Assembly: GCA_002295925.1 (NCBI GenBank)
Contig: DBGO01000016.1
Location: 192,248 to 256,247, forward strand
From: Flavobacteriales bacterium UBA852
GTDB lineage: Bacteria; Bacteroidota; Bacteroidia; Flavobacteriales_E; Vicingaceae
Direction: 5' to 3'
Length of the DNA: 64,000 nucleotides
Under the pieces are notes generated by a model. It made no database searches and was not told the DNA's origin. It was given only the letters and a program-made list of their open reading frames with translations. Position numbers and translations under genes: made by a program. Shown one piece after another: positions 25,533 to 34,553 of the stretch. How positions within the stretch are numbered: the first letter of the stretch is position 1; every line of letters starts with the position of its first letter.

Positions 25533-27373
25533 AATTGAAATACATATTCATATCATTGTCTTTTCTTTTAAGCATAAATATTTTAGCACAAGAATATTTA
25601 ATTGACAGTTTACCTGAAAATAAAGCTTTAGAACAATATTTCCCTCAAATTCAACATAAAATAAAAAAGCAGCATACACAAAAAGCACTGCTTACCTTGC
25701 CTTTTATTGATGATTTTTCGCAACAATGGGTTTATCCCGATACCAATTTATGGGAAGATTTTAATGTTTATATTAATTCGAGCTTTGCCGATAACCCTAA
25801 AAGTTATGGCGTTGCCACCTTTGACGGACTAAAACCTAACGGTAAACCGTATAATTTTATCGACCCTACAGCGCATGGAATTGCCGACTACTTAACATCT
25901 AAGCCAATTGACCTGTCAGGCACATCAGACAGTGTTTACCTGAGCTTTTATTATCAACCGCAAGGCAATGGCAATCCGCCGGAAAATAAAGACAGTTTAA
26001 TTTTGGAATTTAAAATGCCCGGCGATACCAATTGGTATCATCAATGGGCTATTCCGGGAAATACTAACCAACCGTTTCAATTGGTAATGATTTATGTGGA
26101 TACAGCTTTTCAAAAAAGCGGTTTTCAATTTCGATTCAAAAATTACGCAACGCTTTCGGGCAATGTTGACCATTGGAATGTTGATTATATTCGATTGGAA
26201 GATAACCGTACATTCGACGATACCACTTTAAGAGATGTTGCTTTTATCACCGATAATTACAGTATGTTAAAAGATTTTTCGGCAATGCCTTGGACACATT
26301 ATTTGCAAGATACCATAAACAATATGGCAACGTCCATGACGGTAACATATCGCAACAACCAAGATACAACCTTAGCCGTTTTTTACAAATATCAAGTAAA
26401 TGACGAATTAAACCAACAAGTAGAACTTTATCCAACCAGTATTTCATCTAAAAATGTAAGTAATTTCGGATATTTAATTGAAGACCAGGCTGTTTACAAC
26501 CTTCCGGCAAATGATTTTTATTTTCCGCCAAATAATGCATACGGACCAACAACCGTTTTTCAAATTAAAAATTATTTTGATTTAAGTTCTTATTCCGATT
26601 TTAATCAAAAGAATGATACGGTTTATTCTTATCAAGTTTTTGACAAGTATTATGCTTATGATGACGGAAGTGCCGAAGGCGGTTATGGTGTGTTTGGCGT
26701 TCAAGCAAAATTAGCACACGAGTTTACAACAAAAATTACCGACACACTTACGGCAATAGATGTTTATTTCAATCCCATTAGTGAAAATATGGAAATTAAA
26801 ACCTTTAAATTCACTATATGGAGCAGTTTAATACCCGAAACGATTATTTATCAAGAATCGGGTTATTCACAACCTTCGTACGAAGCAGGAAGAAACGGTT
26901 TTGTGCGATATACCATTGAAAATCCTATTGTCTTGCCTGCCGGAACATATTATTTTGGCTGGGAGAAAATTTCCGACACACCGCTCAATGTAGGTTGGGA
27001 TTTTAATAATGACAACAGTGATAAAGTATATTATAATGCTTCAGGATTTTGGACAAACACTTCATTCGACGGTTCTTTAATGTTACGCCCTGTCTTTGGC
27101 TCATATCCCGACGAAACGGTAAGCGTAAAACACTTACTTCCTAACAATTACACCGTTGATATTTTTCCTAACCCTGCAAATAATAAGATAAATATTAACG
27201 CAGACATCCCCTTTCAATCGGTTGAAATTTACAATATTGAAGGCAAACAAGTTTTATCGTCAAAAAATAGCAAATCCATAGATGTATCACTATTAACCAA
27301 CGGAATATACATTATTGCCATTCACACAAATACGTCGGTGATACGTAAAAAATTATTGATAAGTCACCCATAA
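25529..27373 (+). CDS. T9SS-secreted protein with type A sorting domain
   Basis: A 614-residue secreted protein starting at a GTG that overlaps the PASTA stop (GTGA). Signal peptide 1-20 ('KYIFISLSFLLSINILAQE'), a long beta-rich region (about 60-530) with concanavalin/jelly-roll-like 'LSFYYQPQGNGN' and 'AYDDGSAEGGYG' segments, and a C-terminal Por sorting domain (about 540-614) with 'VDIFPNPANNKINI', 'VEIYNIEGKQV' and 'LTNGIYIIAI'. It should cross the outer membrane by the type IX system and be surface-attached or released. No enzymatic motif is recognised. Confidence 0.85.
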   Translation: MKLKYIFISLSFLLSINILAQEYLIDSLPENKALEQYFPQIQHKIKKQHTQKALLTLPFIDDFSQQWVYPDTNLWEDFNVYINSSFADNPKSYGVATFDGLKPNGKPYNFIDPTAHGIADYLTSKPIDLSGTSDSVYLSFYYQPQGNGNPPENKDSLILEFKMPGDTNWYHQWAIPGNTNQPFQLVMIYVDTAFQKSGFQFRFKNYATLSGNVDHWNVDYIRLEDNRTFDDTTLRDVAFITDNYSMLKDFSAMPWTHYLQDTINNMATSMTVTYRNNQDTTLAVFYKYQVNDELNQQVELYPTSISSKNVSNFGYLIEDQAVYNLPANDFYFPPNNAYGPTTVFQIKNYFDLSSYSDFNQKNDTVYSYQVFDKYYAYDDGSAEGGYGVFGVQAKLAHEFTTKITDTLTAIDVYFNPISENMEIKTFKFTIWSSLIPETIIYQESGYSQPSYEAGRNGFVRYTIENPIVLPAGTYYFGWEKISDTPLNVGWDFNNDNSDKVYYNASGFWTNTSFDGSLMLRPVFGSYPDETVSVKHLLPNNYTVDIFPNPANNKININADIPFQSVEIYNIEGKQVLSSKNSKSIDVSLLTNGIYIIAIHTNTSVIRKKLLISHP

Positions 27374-27374
27374 T

Positions 27375-28424
27375 ATGCAAGAAGAAGAAAATCTGCAAGA
27401 AAACGAAGAACAAGAAGAACTTTATGAACATTATCGCTTTACGGCGGATAAAGGACAAGAGCTATTGCGCATCGATAAATTCTTAATGGACAGAATTGCC
27501 AATACATCCAGAAATAAAATTCAGCAGGCAGCAGCTTCGGGCAATATTTTGGTAAACAATAAACCTGTAAAATCAAATTACAAAGTAAAACCCCTTGATG
27601 AAATCTCTGTGGTTCTGCCCTATCCTCCTCGGCAAATAGAATTGATTCCGCAGGATATTCCATTGGATATTGTTTATGAAGATGAAGAACTGATTGTCTT
27701 AAACAAACAAGCGGGAATTGTTGTTCATCCGGGTTACGGCAATTATAAAGGCACGTTGGTCAACGGGTTAATTTATCATTTCGAAAATTTACCTCTCGGA
27801 AAAGGCGAGCACCCGCGTCCGGGTTTGGTGCATCGTTTAGATAAAAACACTACAGGATTGATGGTTATTGCCAAAACCGAACAAGCTTTAACACATTTGG
27901 CTAAGCAATTTTTTGACCGCACCATCGAAAGACGATATAATGCTTTGGTTTGGGGAAATTTACAAGATGAAGAAGGAACTATTACCGGCAACATTGGCAG
28001 AAGTTTAAAAAACCGAAAGGTAATGCACGTTTTCCCCGAACGCGATTATGGTAAACACGCCGTTACCCATTACAAAGTTTTAGAAAAATTCAATTATGTT
28101 ACATTGGTAGAATGCAAACTGGAAACCGGCAGAACGCATCAAATACGCGTGCATTTTAAGTATATTGGTCATCCGCTGTTTAACGATAATGAATACGGTG
28201 GCGACCGCATTTTGAAGGGAACAACTTTTTCTAAATTCAAACAATTTGTTCAAAACTGTTTTAATTTACTTCCCCGTCAAGCATTGCACGCCAAAACGTT
28301 GGGCTTTACTCACCCCAAAACAGGCAAATGGATGCAATTTGATTCGCAATTGCCCGAAGATATGCAAACCGTAATTGAAAAATGGCGGAATTATTCCGTT
28401 CACAGTTCCGAAAATATTGAATAA
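27375..28424 (+). CDS. rluD: RluD-family 23S rRNA pseudouridine synthase
   Basis: A 349-residue pseudouridine synthase with an acidic N-terminus (1-20), an S4 RNA-binding domain (about 31-88, 'LLRIDKFLMDRIANTSRNKI') and a catalytic domain with 'HRLDKNTTG' (catalytic Asp156) and 'LETGRTHQIRVHFKYIGHPL'. E. coli RluD makes pseudouridines 1911/1915/1917; RluC or RluA-type targets are possible alternatives. It lies 1 bp after the T9SS gene stop and overlaps the alkyladenine glycosylase tail-to-tail by 25 bp. Confidence 0.9.
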   Translation: MQEEENLQENEEQEELYEHYRFTADKGQELLRIDKFLMDRIANTSRNKIQQAAASGNILVNNKPVKSNYKVKPLDEISVVLPYPPRQIELIPQDIPLDIVYEDEELIVLNKQAGIVVHPGYGNYKGTLVNGLIYHFENLPLGKGEHPRPGLVHRLDKNTTGLMVIAKTEQALTHLAKQFFDRTIERRYNALVWGNLQDEEGTITGNIGRSLKNRKVMHVFPERDYGKHAVTHYKVLEKFNYVTLVECKLETGRTHQIRVHFKYIGHPLFNDNEYGGDRILKGTTFSKFKQFVQNCFNLLPRQALHAKTLGFTHPKTGKWMQFDSQLPEDMQTVIEKWRNYSVHSSENIE

Positions 28425-28996
28425 TCATCCACCAAAAAGCGATATGGAAGTTTGGCATCTTCGCCGGCATAATCTATCCCAATGCGCGGCGTAATTTTAA
28501 TTTTATCTTCCGGAATGTAAATATTTTTATCTTCTATCCAAATTTTATTGCCTGTCAAATCAGTATTATTGTCATTTTTAGAAATGCCCAATCCCAATGT
28601 AAGTTTTCCGGGTCCGTTCAATAAATTCTTGTGAAATTTTTTGGCTTTACGTCTATTAAGAATAAGTGCTTCATTCTCATAAGGGTAAACTGCCCGAACC
28701 AATACGGCATGCGGCACATCCTTTGCCCCCGTAACCACATTAAATAAGTGATACATCCCGTAACACAAATACACATACGCTACACCGCCTTCTTTATACA
28801 TTGTTTCGGTTCTTTCTGTTCTTCTTCCGCCATAAGCGTGAGAGGCTTTATCGGATTCGCCGGCATAAGCTTCTGTTTCGGTGATTATCCCCGCCGTAAT
28901 TTCCCCATCTCTTTTAGTATAAAGCACCTTCCCTATTAAATCTTTGGCAATGCTCAGTACATCTTCATTCAAATAATACGCTTTTGTCAGCTTCAT
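28400..28996 (-). CDS. DNA-3-methyladenine glycosylase (AAG/MPG family)
   Basis: A 198-residue alkyladenine glycosylase that excises 3-methyladenine, hypoxanthine and related damaged bases. The family hallmarks are 'ITETEAYAGESDKASHA' (with the catalytic glutamate in 'ETEAY'), 'RTERTETMYKEGG' and 'AYVYLCYGMYHLFNVV'. 'GPGKLTLGLGI' is the conserved C-terminal block. It is convergent with rluD and overlaps its last 25 bp. It is distinct from TagI and AlkA folds. Confidence 0.93.
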   Translation of the reverse strand: MKLTKAYYLNEDVLSIAKDLIGKVLYTKRDGEITAGIITETEAYAGESDKASHAYGGRRTERTETMYKEGGVAYVYLCYGMYHLFNVVTGAKDVPHAVLVRAVYPYENEALILNRRKAKKFHKNLLNGPGKLTLGLGISKNDNNTDLTGNKIWIEDKNIYIPEDKIKITPRIGIDYAGEDAKLPYRFLVDDYSIFSEL

Positions 28997-29026
28997 ATTT
29001 TTTTATTTTTCAGAAAGAAATTAACA

Positions 29027-29061
29027 TTGATAAAATTACTTTTTAAATCAACTTATATTTG
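29027..29061 (+). promoter_or_regulatory. Promoter-like element before the pyrophosphohydrolase gene
   Basis: TATATTTG at 29054-29061 is an exact TAnnTTTG, with TTG at 29027-29029 24 bp upstream, slightly wider than usual. The start codon is 16 bp downstream. A recognisable promoter suggests the gene was functional recently. Confidence 0.45.
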
Positions 29062-29077
29062 AAAAAAATATACGAAT

Positions 29078-29467
29078 ATGGAATTTCAGGAAATAATTGG
29101 TAAAGTTAGAACCTTTCATGATGCTTTTGGAATTGAAAATAAAGACAAGCCAACCGTTAAACTGTCTCCGGAGGTTATCGACCTACGCTTTAATTTGATG
29201 AAAGAAGAAAATGAAGAATATTTTGAAGCGGCAAAAAACGGCGATTTAACAGAAGTTGCCGATGCACTTGGCGATATGCTTTAAATTCTTTGCGGAACCA
29301 TTTTGGCACACGGTATGCAAGATAAAATTGAAGCTGTTTTTAACGAAATTCAACGCAGTAATATGAGCAAACTCGATGAAAACGGCAAACCCATTTACCG
29401 CGAAGACGGAAAAGTTATGAAAAGCAACCTCTATTTCAAACCCAATATTGAACCATTATTAAAATAA
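29078..29467 (+). pseudogene. MazG-like nucleoside triphosphate pyrophosphohydrolase interrupted by in-frame TAA
   Basis: The first part (29078-29284, 68 residues) stops at TAA (29282-29284), but the same frame stays open to TAA at 29465-29467, for 129 codons plus stop. Joined, the product reads as one pyrophosphohydrolase of the PRA-PH/MazG superfamily. The EExxE metal motif lies in 'KEENEEYFEA', the ExxD motif in 'EVADALGDML', then, after the stop, 'ILCGTILAHGMQDKI' and 'SNMSKLDENGKPIYREDG'. The family normally has tyrosine after GDML, so one TAT or TAC to TAA change explains the break. It is a recent pseudogene, a sequencing or assembly error, or a readthrough case. Confidence 0.8.
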
Positions 29468-29476
29468 TTTATTATT

Positions 29477-29986
29477 ATGAATTTTTCACTCAACACACTG
29501 ATTACTCAATTTAATGCCGCCGACGAAAAAGGTAAAAAACAAATCAACGAAGTACTTTGGCAAGTGGTTCCCTTCAATCGTCCACACCAAATTGAAGTTA
29601 CAAAATGGCAAAAAGATGAAATTCAGGCACTTATTCCTTTAATAAAAGATAATTTCAATCACTTACAAGGCATTCATGCATGCGGATTAGCCACCGTTTC
29701 GGAATATGTTACAGGTCTGCTTTTGCTCACAAATTTAGGTATAGAAAAATACCGTTTAATTATGGCAAGATTAGAGGTTGATTACACTTACCAAGCACGC
29801 ACAAACTGTTCGGCTACTTTCACGTTGAGCGAAAATCAAATAGAAGAAATAAAAAACAGAGCCGAAAATGAAGAAAAATTTATTTTTCCTGCTCACGTAA
29901 ATGTTATAGACGAGGACAACAATATTGTAAGTAAAGCAGTAATTCATTGGCAAATAAAAAGCTGGGAGAAAGTGAATTTAAAATAA
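29477..29986 (+). CDS. DUF4442 hotdog-fold protein
   Basis: A 169-residue soluble protein related to PaaI/YiiD-type thioesterases (DUF4442). The characteristic 'QGIHACGLATVSEYVTG' helix region and the 'YRLIMARLEVDYTYQART' strand region are present. The family is hotdog-fold and probably binds an acyl-CoA, but no catalytic Asp/Glu assignment is possible from sequence alone. It lies 9 bp after the interrupted pyrophosphohydrolase and probably shares its transcript. Confidence 0.78.
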   Translation: MNFSLNTLITQFNAADEKGKKQINEVLWQVVPFNRPHQIEVTKWQKDEIQALIPLIKDNFNHLQGIHACGLATVSEYVTGLLLLTNLGIEKYRLIMARLEVDYTYQARTNCSATFTLSENQIEEIKNRAENEEKFIFPAHVNVIDEDNNIVSKAVIHWQIKSWEKVNLK

Positions 29987-30029
29987 TCTCATTTGAACGA
30001 ATTGAATAAAAAATCGTAACTTTAAATGT

Positions 30030-31487
30030 ATGAAGCTTTTAAAATACATATTTACATTATTGATGTTGAGCGTAACTTGTTGGGCTAATGCTCAAAACAT
30101 CAATGCTTTATTCAGTTACGCCACGTTTTACAATCCACAAGAGGGACCATATATAGAGACCTATTTAAGTGTTGAAGGAACTTCTGTGAAATACATCCAA
30201 AACAATAATAACAAATGGCAGGCAACTGTTTTGGTAACGCTAATTTTTAAGCAGGGCGATAAAATTGTTTCGTTTAAAAAATATGAACTCAACAGTCCTG
30301 AATTGGTATCTGACACTTCTCAAAAAATAAATTTCCTTGATATTCAACGCTTTCCGTTGCCAAACGGTAATTATGAAATGAGTTTAATTTTAAAGGATAA
30401 AAACCTCGATTTACCCGAAGTTGAAGTTTCTCAGGTAATAGAAATTTCATATCCAAAAGATGTTCCCGTTTTTTCAGATATAGAATTTTTTGAACGTATG
30501 AGCAAAAGTTCAGAAAAAAATATGTTGACCAAAAGCGGATACGATATTTATCCTTATTTATCAAGTTATTTTCCTGAAAATATAAATGCCCTTGGATTTT
30601 ATGTAGAGTTATACAATATAGATAAAGCCATAGGCAATGATGAGCCATTTTTGGTTACTTACGAAATAGTTGATAATCAGTCAAAAAGTACGGTTAATAA
30701 TTTTAAAGCATTTAAAAAAATGCAAGCATCACCGGTAAACATTATTACCGGAATGTTTGACATAAAAGACTTACCCACAGGAAATTACCTATTGCACATT
30801 GAAGCTCGCAACAAACAAAACGAACTTTTAGCTGTTAAAGAAGCATTTTTTCAACGTAAAAACACCCTTCCTGCCCTTAATTTGGATGATACAAGTATAG
30901 AAGGCACTTTCGTAGAAAATATGAGCAACGATGAAATATCCGAATATATCAAAGCAATTGCCCCAATAGCAACCGAGATGGAGATGATTTTTGCCGAAAA
31001 TCAATTGAAAAACAATGATAATCCGGAACTTAAAAAACAATTCTTTTATCATTTTTGGCTCAGCAGAAACTCTGAAAACCCTCAAGCTGCATGGGAAAAA
31101 TATAAAAAAGACTTAGCAGTGGTGGAAAAAGAATACGGCACACAAATAAAAAAAGGGTATGAAACCGACCGCGGAAGGGTTTACCTCAAATACGGACCGC
31201 CCAACAGCGTAATGGCTCGCAGAAATGAACCAAGTGCCTACCCTTATGAAATTTGGCATTATTATAAAATCGGGCAGTTTACCAATCGAAAATTTGTATT
31301 TTACAACCGCGATTTAGTTACCAATGATTATCAACTTATCCATTCCAACATGTTTGGAGAGGTAAATTACCCTCAATGGAAGGTACTTATTTATCGTCGT
31401 ACTACGCAATCGCAAGATATTGATTTAGACCGTCAGCAAGACCACTACGGCGGCAATGTAGATGAATATTACGATTTGCCGCGATAA
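30030..31487 (+). CDS. GWxTD domain-containing protein
   Basis: A 485-residue secreted protein with a signal peptide (1-21, ending 'CWANAQ'). A beta-rich N-terminal region (about 25-280) precedes the GWxTD domain (about 290-485). The domain's naming motif appears as 'GYETDRGRVYLKYGPPN', with Tyr replacing Trp, followed by 'YPYEIWHYYKIGQF'. The domain is typical of Bacteroidota and Acidobacteriota and its function is unknown. The last 19 bp overlap the convergent tRNA methyltransferase gene. Confidence 0.85.
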   Translation: MKLLKYIFTLLMLSVTCWANAQNINALFSYATFYNPQEGPYIETYLSVEGTSVKYIQNNNNKWQATVLVTLIFKQGDKIVSFKKYELNSPELVSDTSQKINFLDIQRFPLPNGNYEMSLILKDKNLDLPEVEVSQVIEISYPKDVPVFSDIEFFERMSKSSEKNMLTKSGYDIYPYLSSYFPENINALGFYVELYNIDKAIGNDEPFLVTYEIVDNQSKSTVNNFKAFKKMQASPVNIITGMFDIKDLPTGNYLLHIEARNKQNELLAVKEAFFQRKNTLPALNLDDTSIEGTFVENMSNDEISEYIKAIAPIATEMEMIFAENQLKNNDNPELKKQFFYHFWLSRNSENPQAAWEKYKKDLAVVEKEYGTQIKKGYETDRGRVYLKYGPPNSVMARRNEPSAYPYEIWHYYKIGQFTNRKFVFYNRDLVTNDYQLIHSNMFGEVNYPQWKVLIYRRTTQSQDIDLDRQQDHYGGNVDEYYDLPR

Positions 31488-32239
31488 GCTTCGGGCAAAT
31501 AAACTTTTCTTGTTAAGTCGATAAACGCCTCGGAAAAATTCCCATTTGCATTTCGAACAGATAATTTTCTTTTATTTACGGTTTGGTGGTTTTGTTTGGA
31601 TAAAATAATGATGCTCAAAGCAGAATTTTTGTTAACACAAATCATTTCGGCAAACAGCCAAAGTTGTTCTAATGCCGGAATTTTGTGTTTTTCCCAAATG
31701 TTTTGAGGCACCACAAATGCCAAATATCCGTTTTCCGATAAATATTTTTCGGCAAACCGTATAATATCTATAATCGATAATTCAGCACTGCTGTGCCTAG
31801 CCACAGATTTACTTTTATCTTTATTCAATTGAGCATTTTCAAAATAAGGCGGATTGCTGATAATCAAATCATATTTTGATAACGGTTGAAACTGCTGTAA
31901 TGCCGTATGATGAACGGTTATCCTGTCTTTCAAATTATTATAAAATACGTTTTGCTTGGCTTCTTGTGCGTTTTTCTCAATAATTTCAATGGCGTCTGCT
32001 TTTGCATTAGCGTAAAAAACTGCCGAAAACATTGCCAAGATTCCCGTTCCGGTACCAATATCCAATATTTTGGTGATGTTTGTTGAATAAGGACGCAAAA
32101 CTTCTTCTGTAAAACAAGCTAAAAGCACACTGTCCGTGCCGGTTTTGTGTGCATTTTTTTCCTGTAAAACAGTAAATTGTTTAAACTTAAAAAAACTGCC
32201 GGGAGCAATAATTTTATTTTCCGCGTCCACGCAAAACAA
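31469..32239 (-). CDS. trmN6: tRNA1(Val) (adenine-37-N6)-methyltransferase
   Basis: A class I SAM-dependent methyltransferase of 256 residues. 'KFKQFTVLQEKNAHKTGTDS' is the typical TrmN6/YfiC opening, 'ILDIGTGTGILA' binds SAM and the NPPYF motif is catalytic for adenine N6 methylation. The ATG at 32239 overlaps the upstream sugar transferase by 26 bp and gives about 15 extra N-terminal residues. An in-frame GTG three codons later is the only other nearby choice. It modifies A37 of tRNA-Val in E. coli. Confidence 0.88.
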   Translation of the reverse strand: MFCVDAENKIIAPGSFFKFKQFTVLQEKNAHKTGTDSVLLACFTEEVLRPYSTNITKILDIGTGTGILAMFSAVFYANAKADAIEIIEKNAQEAKQNVFYNNLKDRITVHHTALQQFQPLSKYDLIISNPPYFENAQLNKDKSKSVARHSSAELSIIDIIRFAEKYLSENGYLAFVVPQNIWEKHKIPALEQLWLFAEMICVNKNSALSIIILSKQNHQTVNKRKLSVRNANGNFSEAFIDLTRKVYLPEAYRGKS

Positions 32240-33629
32240 TTAAAACAGTATATATCAGTATTTTAAAATCTACCAAAAGCGACATATTTTCAATATAAAT
32301 AATGTCATATTTCAGGCGTTCAATCATTTGGTCAACATTTTCGGCATAACCGTATTTTACTTGTCCCCAAGAAGTTATTCCCGGGCGAACTTTAAGTAAA
32401 TGATAATAATGAGGAGCACGCTTAACAATTTGGTCGATAAAATATTGCCTTTCGGGACGCGGACCTACCAAACTCATATCCCCTTTTAATACATTATAAA
32501 ATTGCGGAATTTCATCTAAGCGCACTTTACGCATAAAACGGCCAAATGGCGTGATGCGTGGGTCGTGTTCGCTGGAAAGTGCCGGGCCGTTTTTCTCAGC
32601 ATCAACATACATTGAGCGGAATTTGTATATTTTAAACGGTTTGCCGTGAATACCAATGCGTTCTTGCGAAAAAAATACCGGTCCTTTTGAGCTGAGCTTT
32701 ACGCCTATGGCTGTTAGTAAATATAATGGTGAGAAGACAGTCAACACAAATATTGATGTGCCCACATCAATTATCCGTTTTACCGACACTTGCCAAGGTG
32801 GCATAATTTCTCGCGTAATGGTAATCAAAGGTGCGTCAAAAATGGAGGTCATTTTTACCGAACCACTCAATATGTCGTACATATCGGGAATTACCTTAAT
32901 AATAACATTTAACTGGTCTAACTGATTGATTATTTGGTTCAGCTGATCGTGCTCTTTGGTTTCTATGGCAATAATTACTTCTTCAATTTTATTGTTAATT
33001 ACTACGTCTCGCAGATTGACACAATTTCCCAAATGGGGCAAATATTCTTCAAGTAAATATTTATCATTTTTATAAACATGCGTAAAACCGACAAATTTAT
33101 TTCCCGACGATTTTGATTGAGCTTCCATTTCTTTATACAACTCAACAGCTTTTTCATTCGAGCCGATAATCAAAGTATTAAAACCAATGATGCGGTTTTT
33201 GATTTTGTAAGCTGTAACAGATTGAAGAATTAGTCTGAACAGTTCGGTAAATCCAAAATGTAAGGCAAAAAGCGTAAAGTAAGATTGATAATAATTTTTG
33301 TAAGAGGCAATTTCGTCATCCAACAAAAGTGTGAAAAAGATAATTAATGTTCCGAAAAACGTTTGCATAAAGGTCTTCCCTAATTCGCGCAATCGCGATT
33401 TTCTGTAAATATCTTTATATGTTCCGGTAAGGTAATAAAGCAATAACCAAAAAAGCGGAATAACGGCTAAACCAATATAAAAATTCGTGTCAAACTCAAC
33501 GGGAATTTCGTAACCGAATTTTTGCGGCTCAACATATTTTTTGCGGTAAACAAAAAAAAGTGTCCAAGCAATTACGGCAGCCAACACATCCAACAACACA
33601 TATTTTATTACCTGTAATCGCTTATTCAT
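32214..33629 (-). CDS. Polyprenyl-phosphate sugar-1-phosphate transferase (WcaJ/PssY type)
   Basis: A 471-residue membrane enzyme that starts exopolysaccharide or O-antigen-like glycans by moving a sugar phosphate from a nucleotide sugar to undecaprenyl phosphate. Four N-terminal transmembrane segments (about 10-27, 50-68, 88-105, 117-137), a CoA-binding-like cytosolic domain (about 145-265), a re-entrant hydrophobic segment (about 286-307) and the catalytic domain ('FKIYKFRSMYVDAE', 'VRLDEIPQFYNVLKGDMSLV', then GPRPERQYF) are visible. No other capsule genes are beside it. Sugar specificity is unknown. Confidence 0.9.
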   Translation of the reverse strand: MNKRLQVIKYVLLDVLAAVIAWTLFFVYRKKYVEPQKFGYEIPVEFDTNFYIGLAVIPLFWLLLYYLTGTYKDIYRKSRLRELGKTFMQTFFGTLIIFFTLLLDDEIASYKNYYQSYFTLFALHFGFTELFRLILQSVTAYKIKNRIIGFNTLIIGSNEKAVELYKEMEAQSKSSGNKFVGFTHVYKNDKYLLEEYLPHLGNCVNLRDVVINNKIEEVIIAIETKEHDQLNQIINQLDQLNVIIKVIPDMYDILSGSVKMTSIFDAPLITITREIMPPWQVSVKRIIDVGTSIFVLTVFSPLYLLTAIGVKLSSKGPVFFSQERIGIHGKPFKIYKFRSMYVDAEKNGPALSSEHDPRITPFGRFMRKVRLDEIPQFYNVLKGDMSLVGPRPERQYFIDQIVKRAPHYYHLLKVRPGITSWGQVKYGYAENVDQMIERLKYDIIYIENMSLLVDFKILIYTVLIVLRGRGK

Positions 33630-33635
33630 TTTATG

Positions 33636-34496
33636 CTAAAAGTGTATAATTTTAATGTTATCCAAATAGGCTTGAATATGATCCGGAGAGGTCCTTCCGT
33701 CATCATCGGGATTGGTGTCGCGTTGGATAGAAAAGAAAACCTTAATATCGTAAGATGAATATTTTTGCACGGCTTCATTCAAACTGAAATAGATTTTATT
33801 CCATTTGCCGTCGCTTTCGTTGATATAATACATTGGCACTTGTTGTGAGCCGGCATAAATGCCCACCAAAATCAAATCATTGGTTTTGGCATTAATTTCA
33901 AGAAATACATCCGAATCATCGTTGGGTAAGTTTGTTAATACGGGAGTTTGGGCTTCAAAATAATCCAACCCTGAGGTTAAATCAATTAACCCGGAGTAAG
34001 AGCCCTCAAACCCGGGAGAACTTTTTACAAAATTCACTTGCGAAGAACTAGGGTAAGTAAAGTTAATCCCTGCATTTTCAAAATCTTCCATAAATTCAAA
34101 AACCGTAGCCGGATTGTATTCCAAAACAGGATTGATGTTTATTTGTTGTCCGGAAGAAAAAACAATTGTTGTATCAAACGGTTGATAAAATCGGTAATAA
34201 TTTCTAAGATTGGTTATTCCGTTTACTTTTATTCCCGGACGAATAGTTACATCGTGCTTGCCTAATTTGTTAACCGGAAATTCGCAAGGCAATTCTGTTG
34301 CGGCATAAAAATTTCCGTCAATATACAACCAAGCATCATTTATTGCTTCACTTGCCGAACCTTGCGTGGCGTAATCGGTTTTTAAAGAAATATCGTTTAC
34401 TGATAAATAGGCGGGAACAATGGCTTGTTGTTTTTCTTTATTACAAGAAAATAACAAGGGTACACAAATTGCCAAAATTCCCAAATTCACCTTCAT
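33636..34496 (-). CDS. Hypothetical lipoprotein
   Basis: A 286-residue protein with a signal peptide ending in lipobox LLFSC (Cys18), so it is an anchored lipoprotein. The remainder is beta-rich, with a PEGA-like N-terminal part (about 25-110) and a jelly-roll-like C-terminal part (about 130-286, 'YSGLIDLTSGLDYFEAQ', 'HIQAYLDNIKIIHF'). No catalytic motif is seen. The next gene starts 6 bp downstream, so it shares an operon with the sugar transferase. A role in envelope glycan biology is inference from that position. Confidence 0.7.
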   Translation of the reverse strand: MKVNLGILAICVPLLFSCNKEKQQAIVPAYLSVNDISLKTDYATQGSASEAINDAWLYIDGNFYAATELPCEFPVNKLGKHDVTIRPGIKVNGITNLRNYYRFYQPFDTTIVFSSGQQININPVLEYNPATVFEFMEDFENAGINFTYPSSSQVNFVKSSPGFEGSYSGLIDLTSGLDYFEAQTPVLTNLPNDDSDVFLEINAKTNDLILVGIYAGSQQVPMYYINESDGKWNKIYFSLNEAVQKYSSYDIKVFFSIQRDTNPDDDGRTSPDHIQAYLDNIKIIHF

Positions 34497-34553
34497 TTGT
34501 ACCTAAAAATTGTGTTGTAAACGGCTTGATTTCCGATTTATTGTGCAAAGGTA

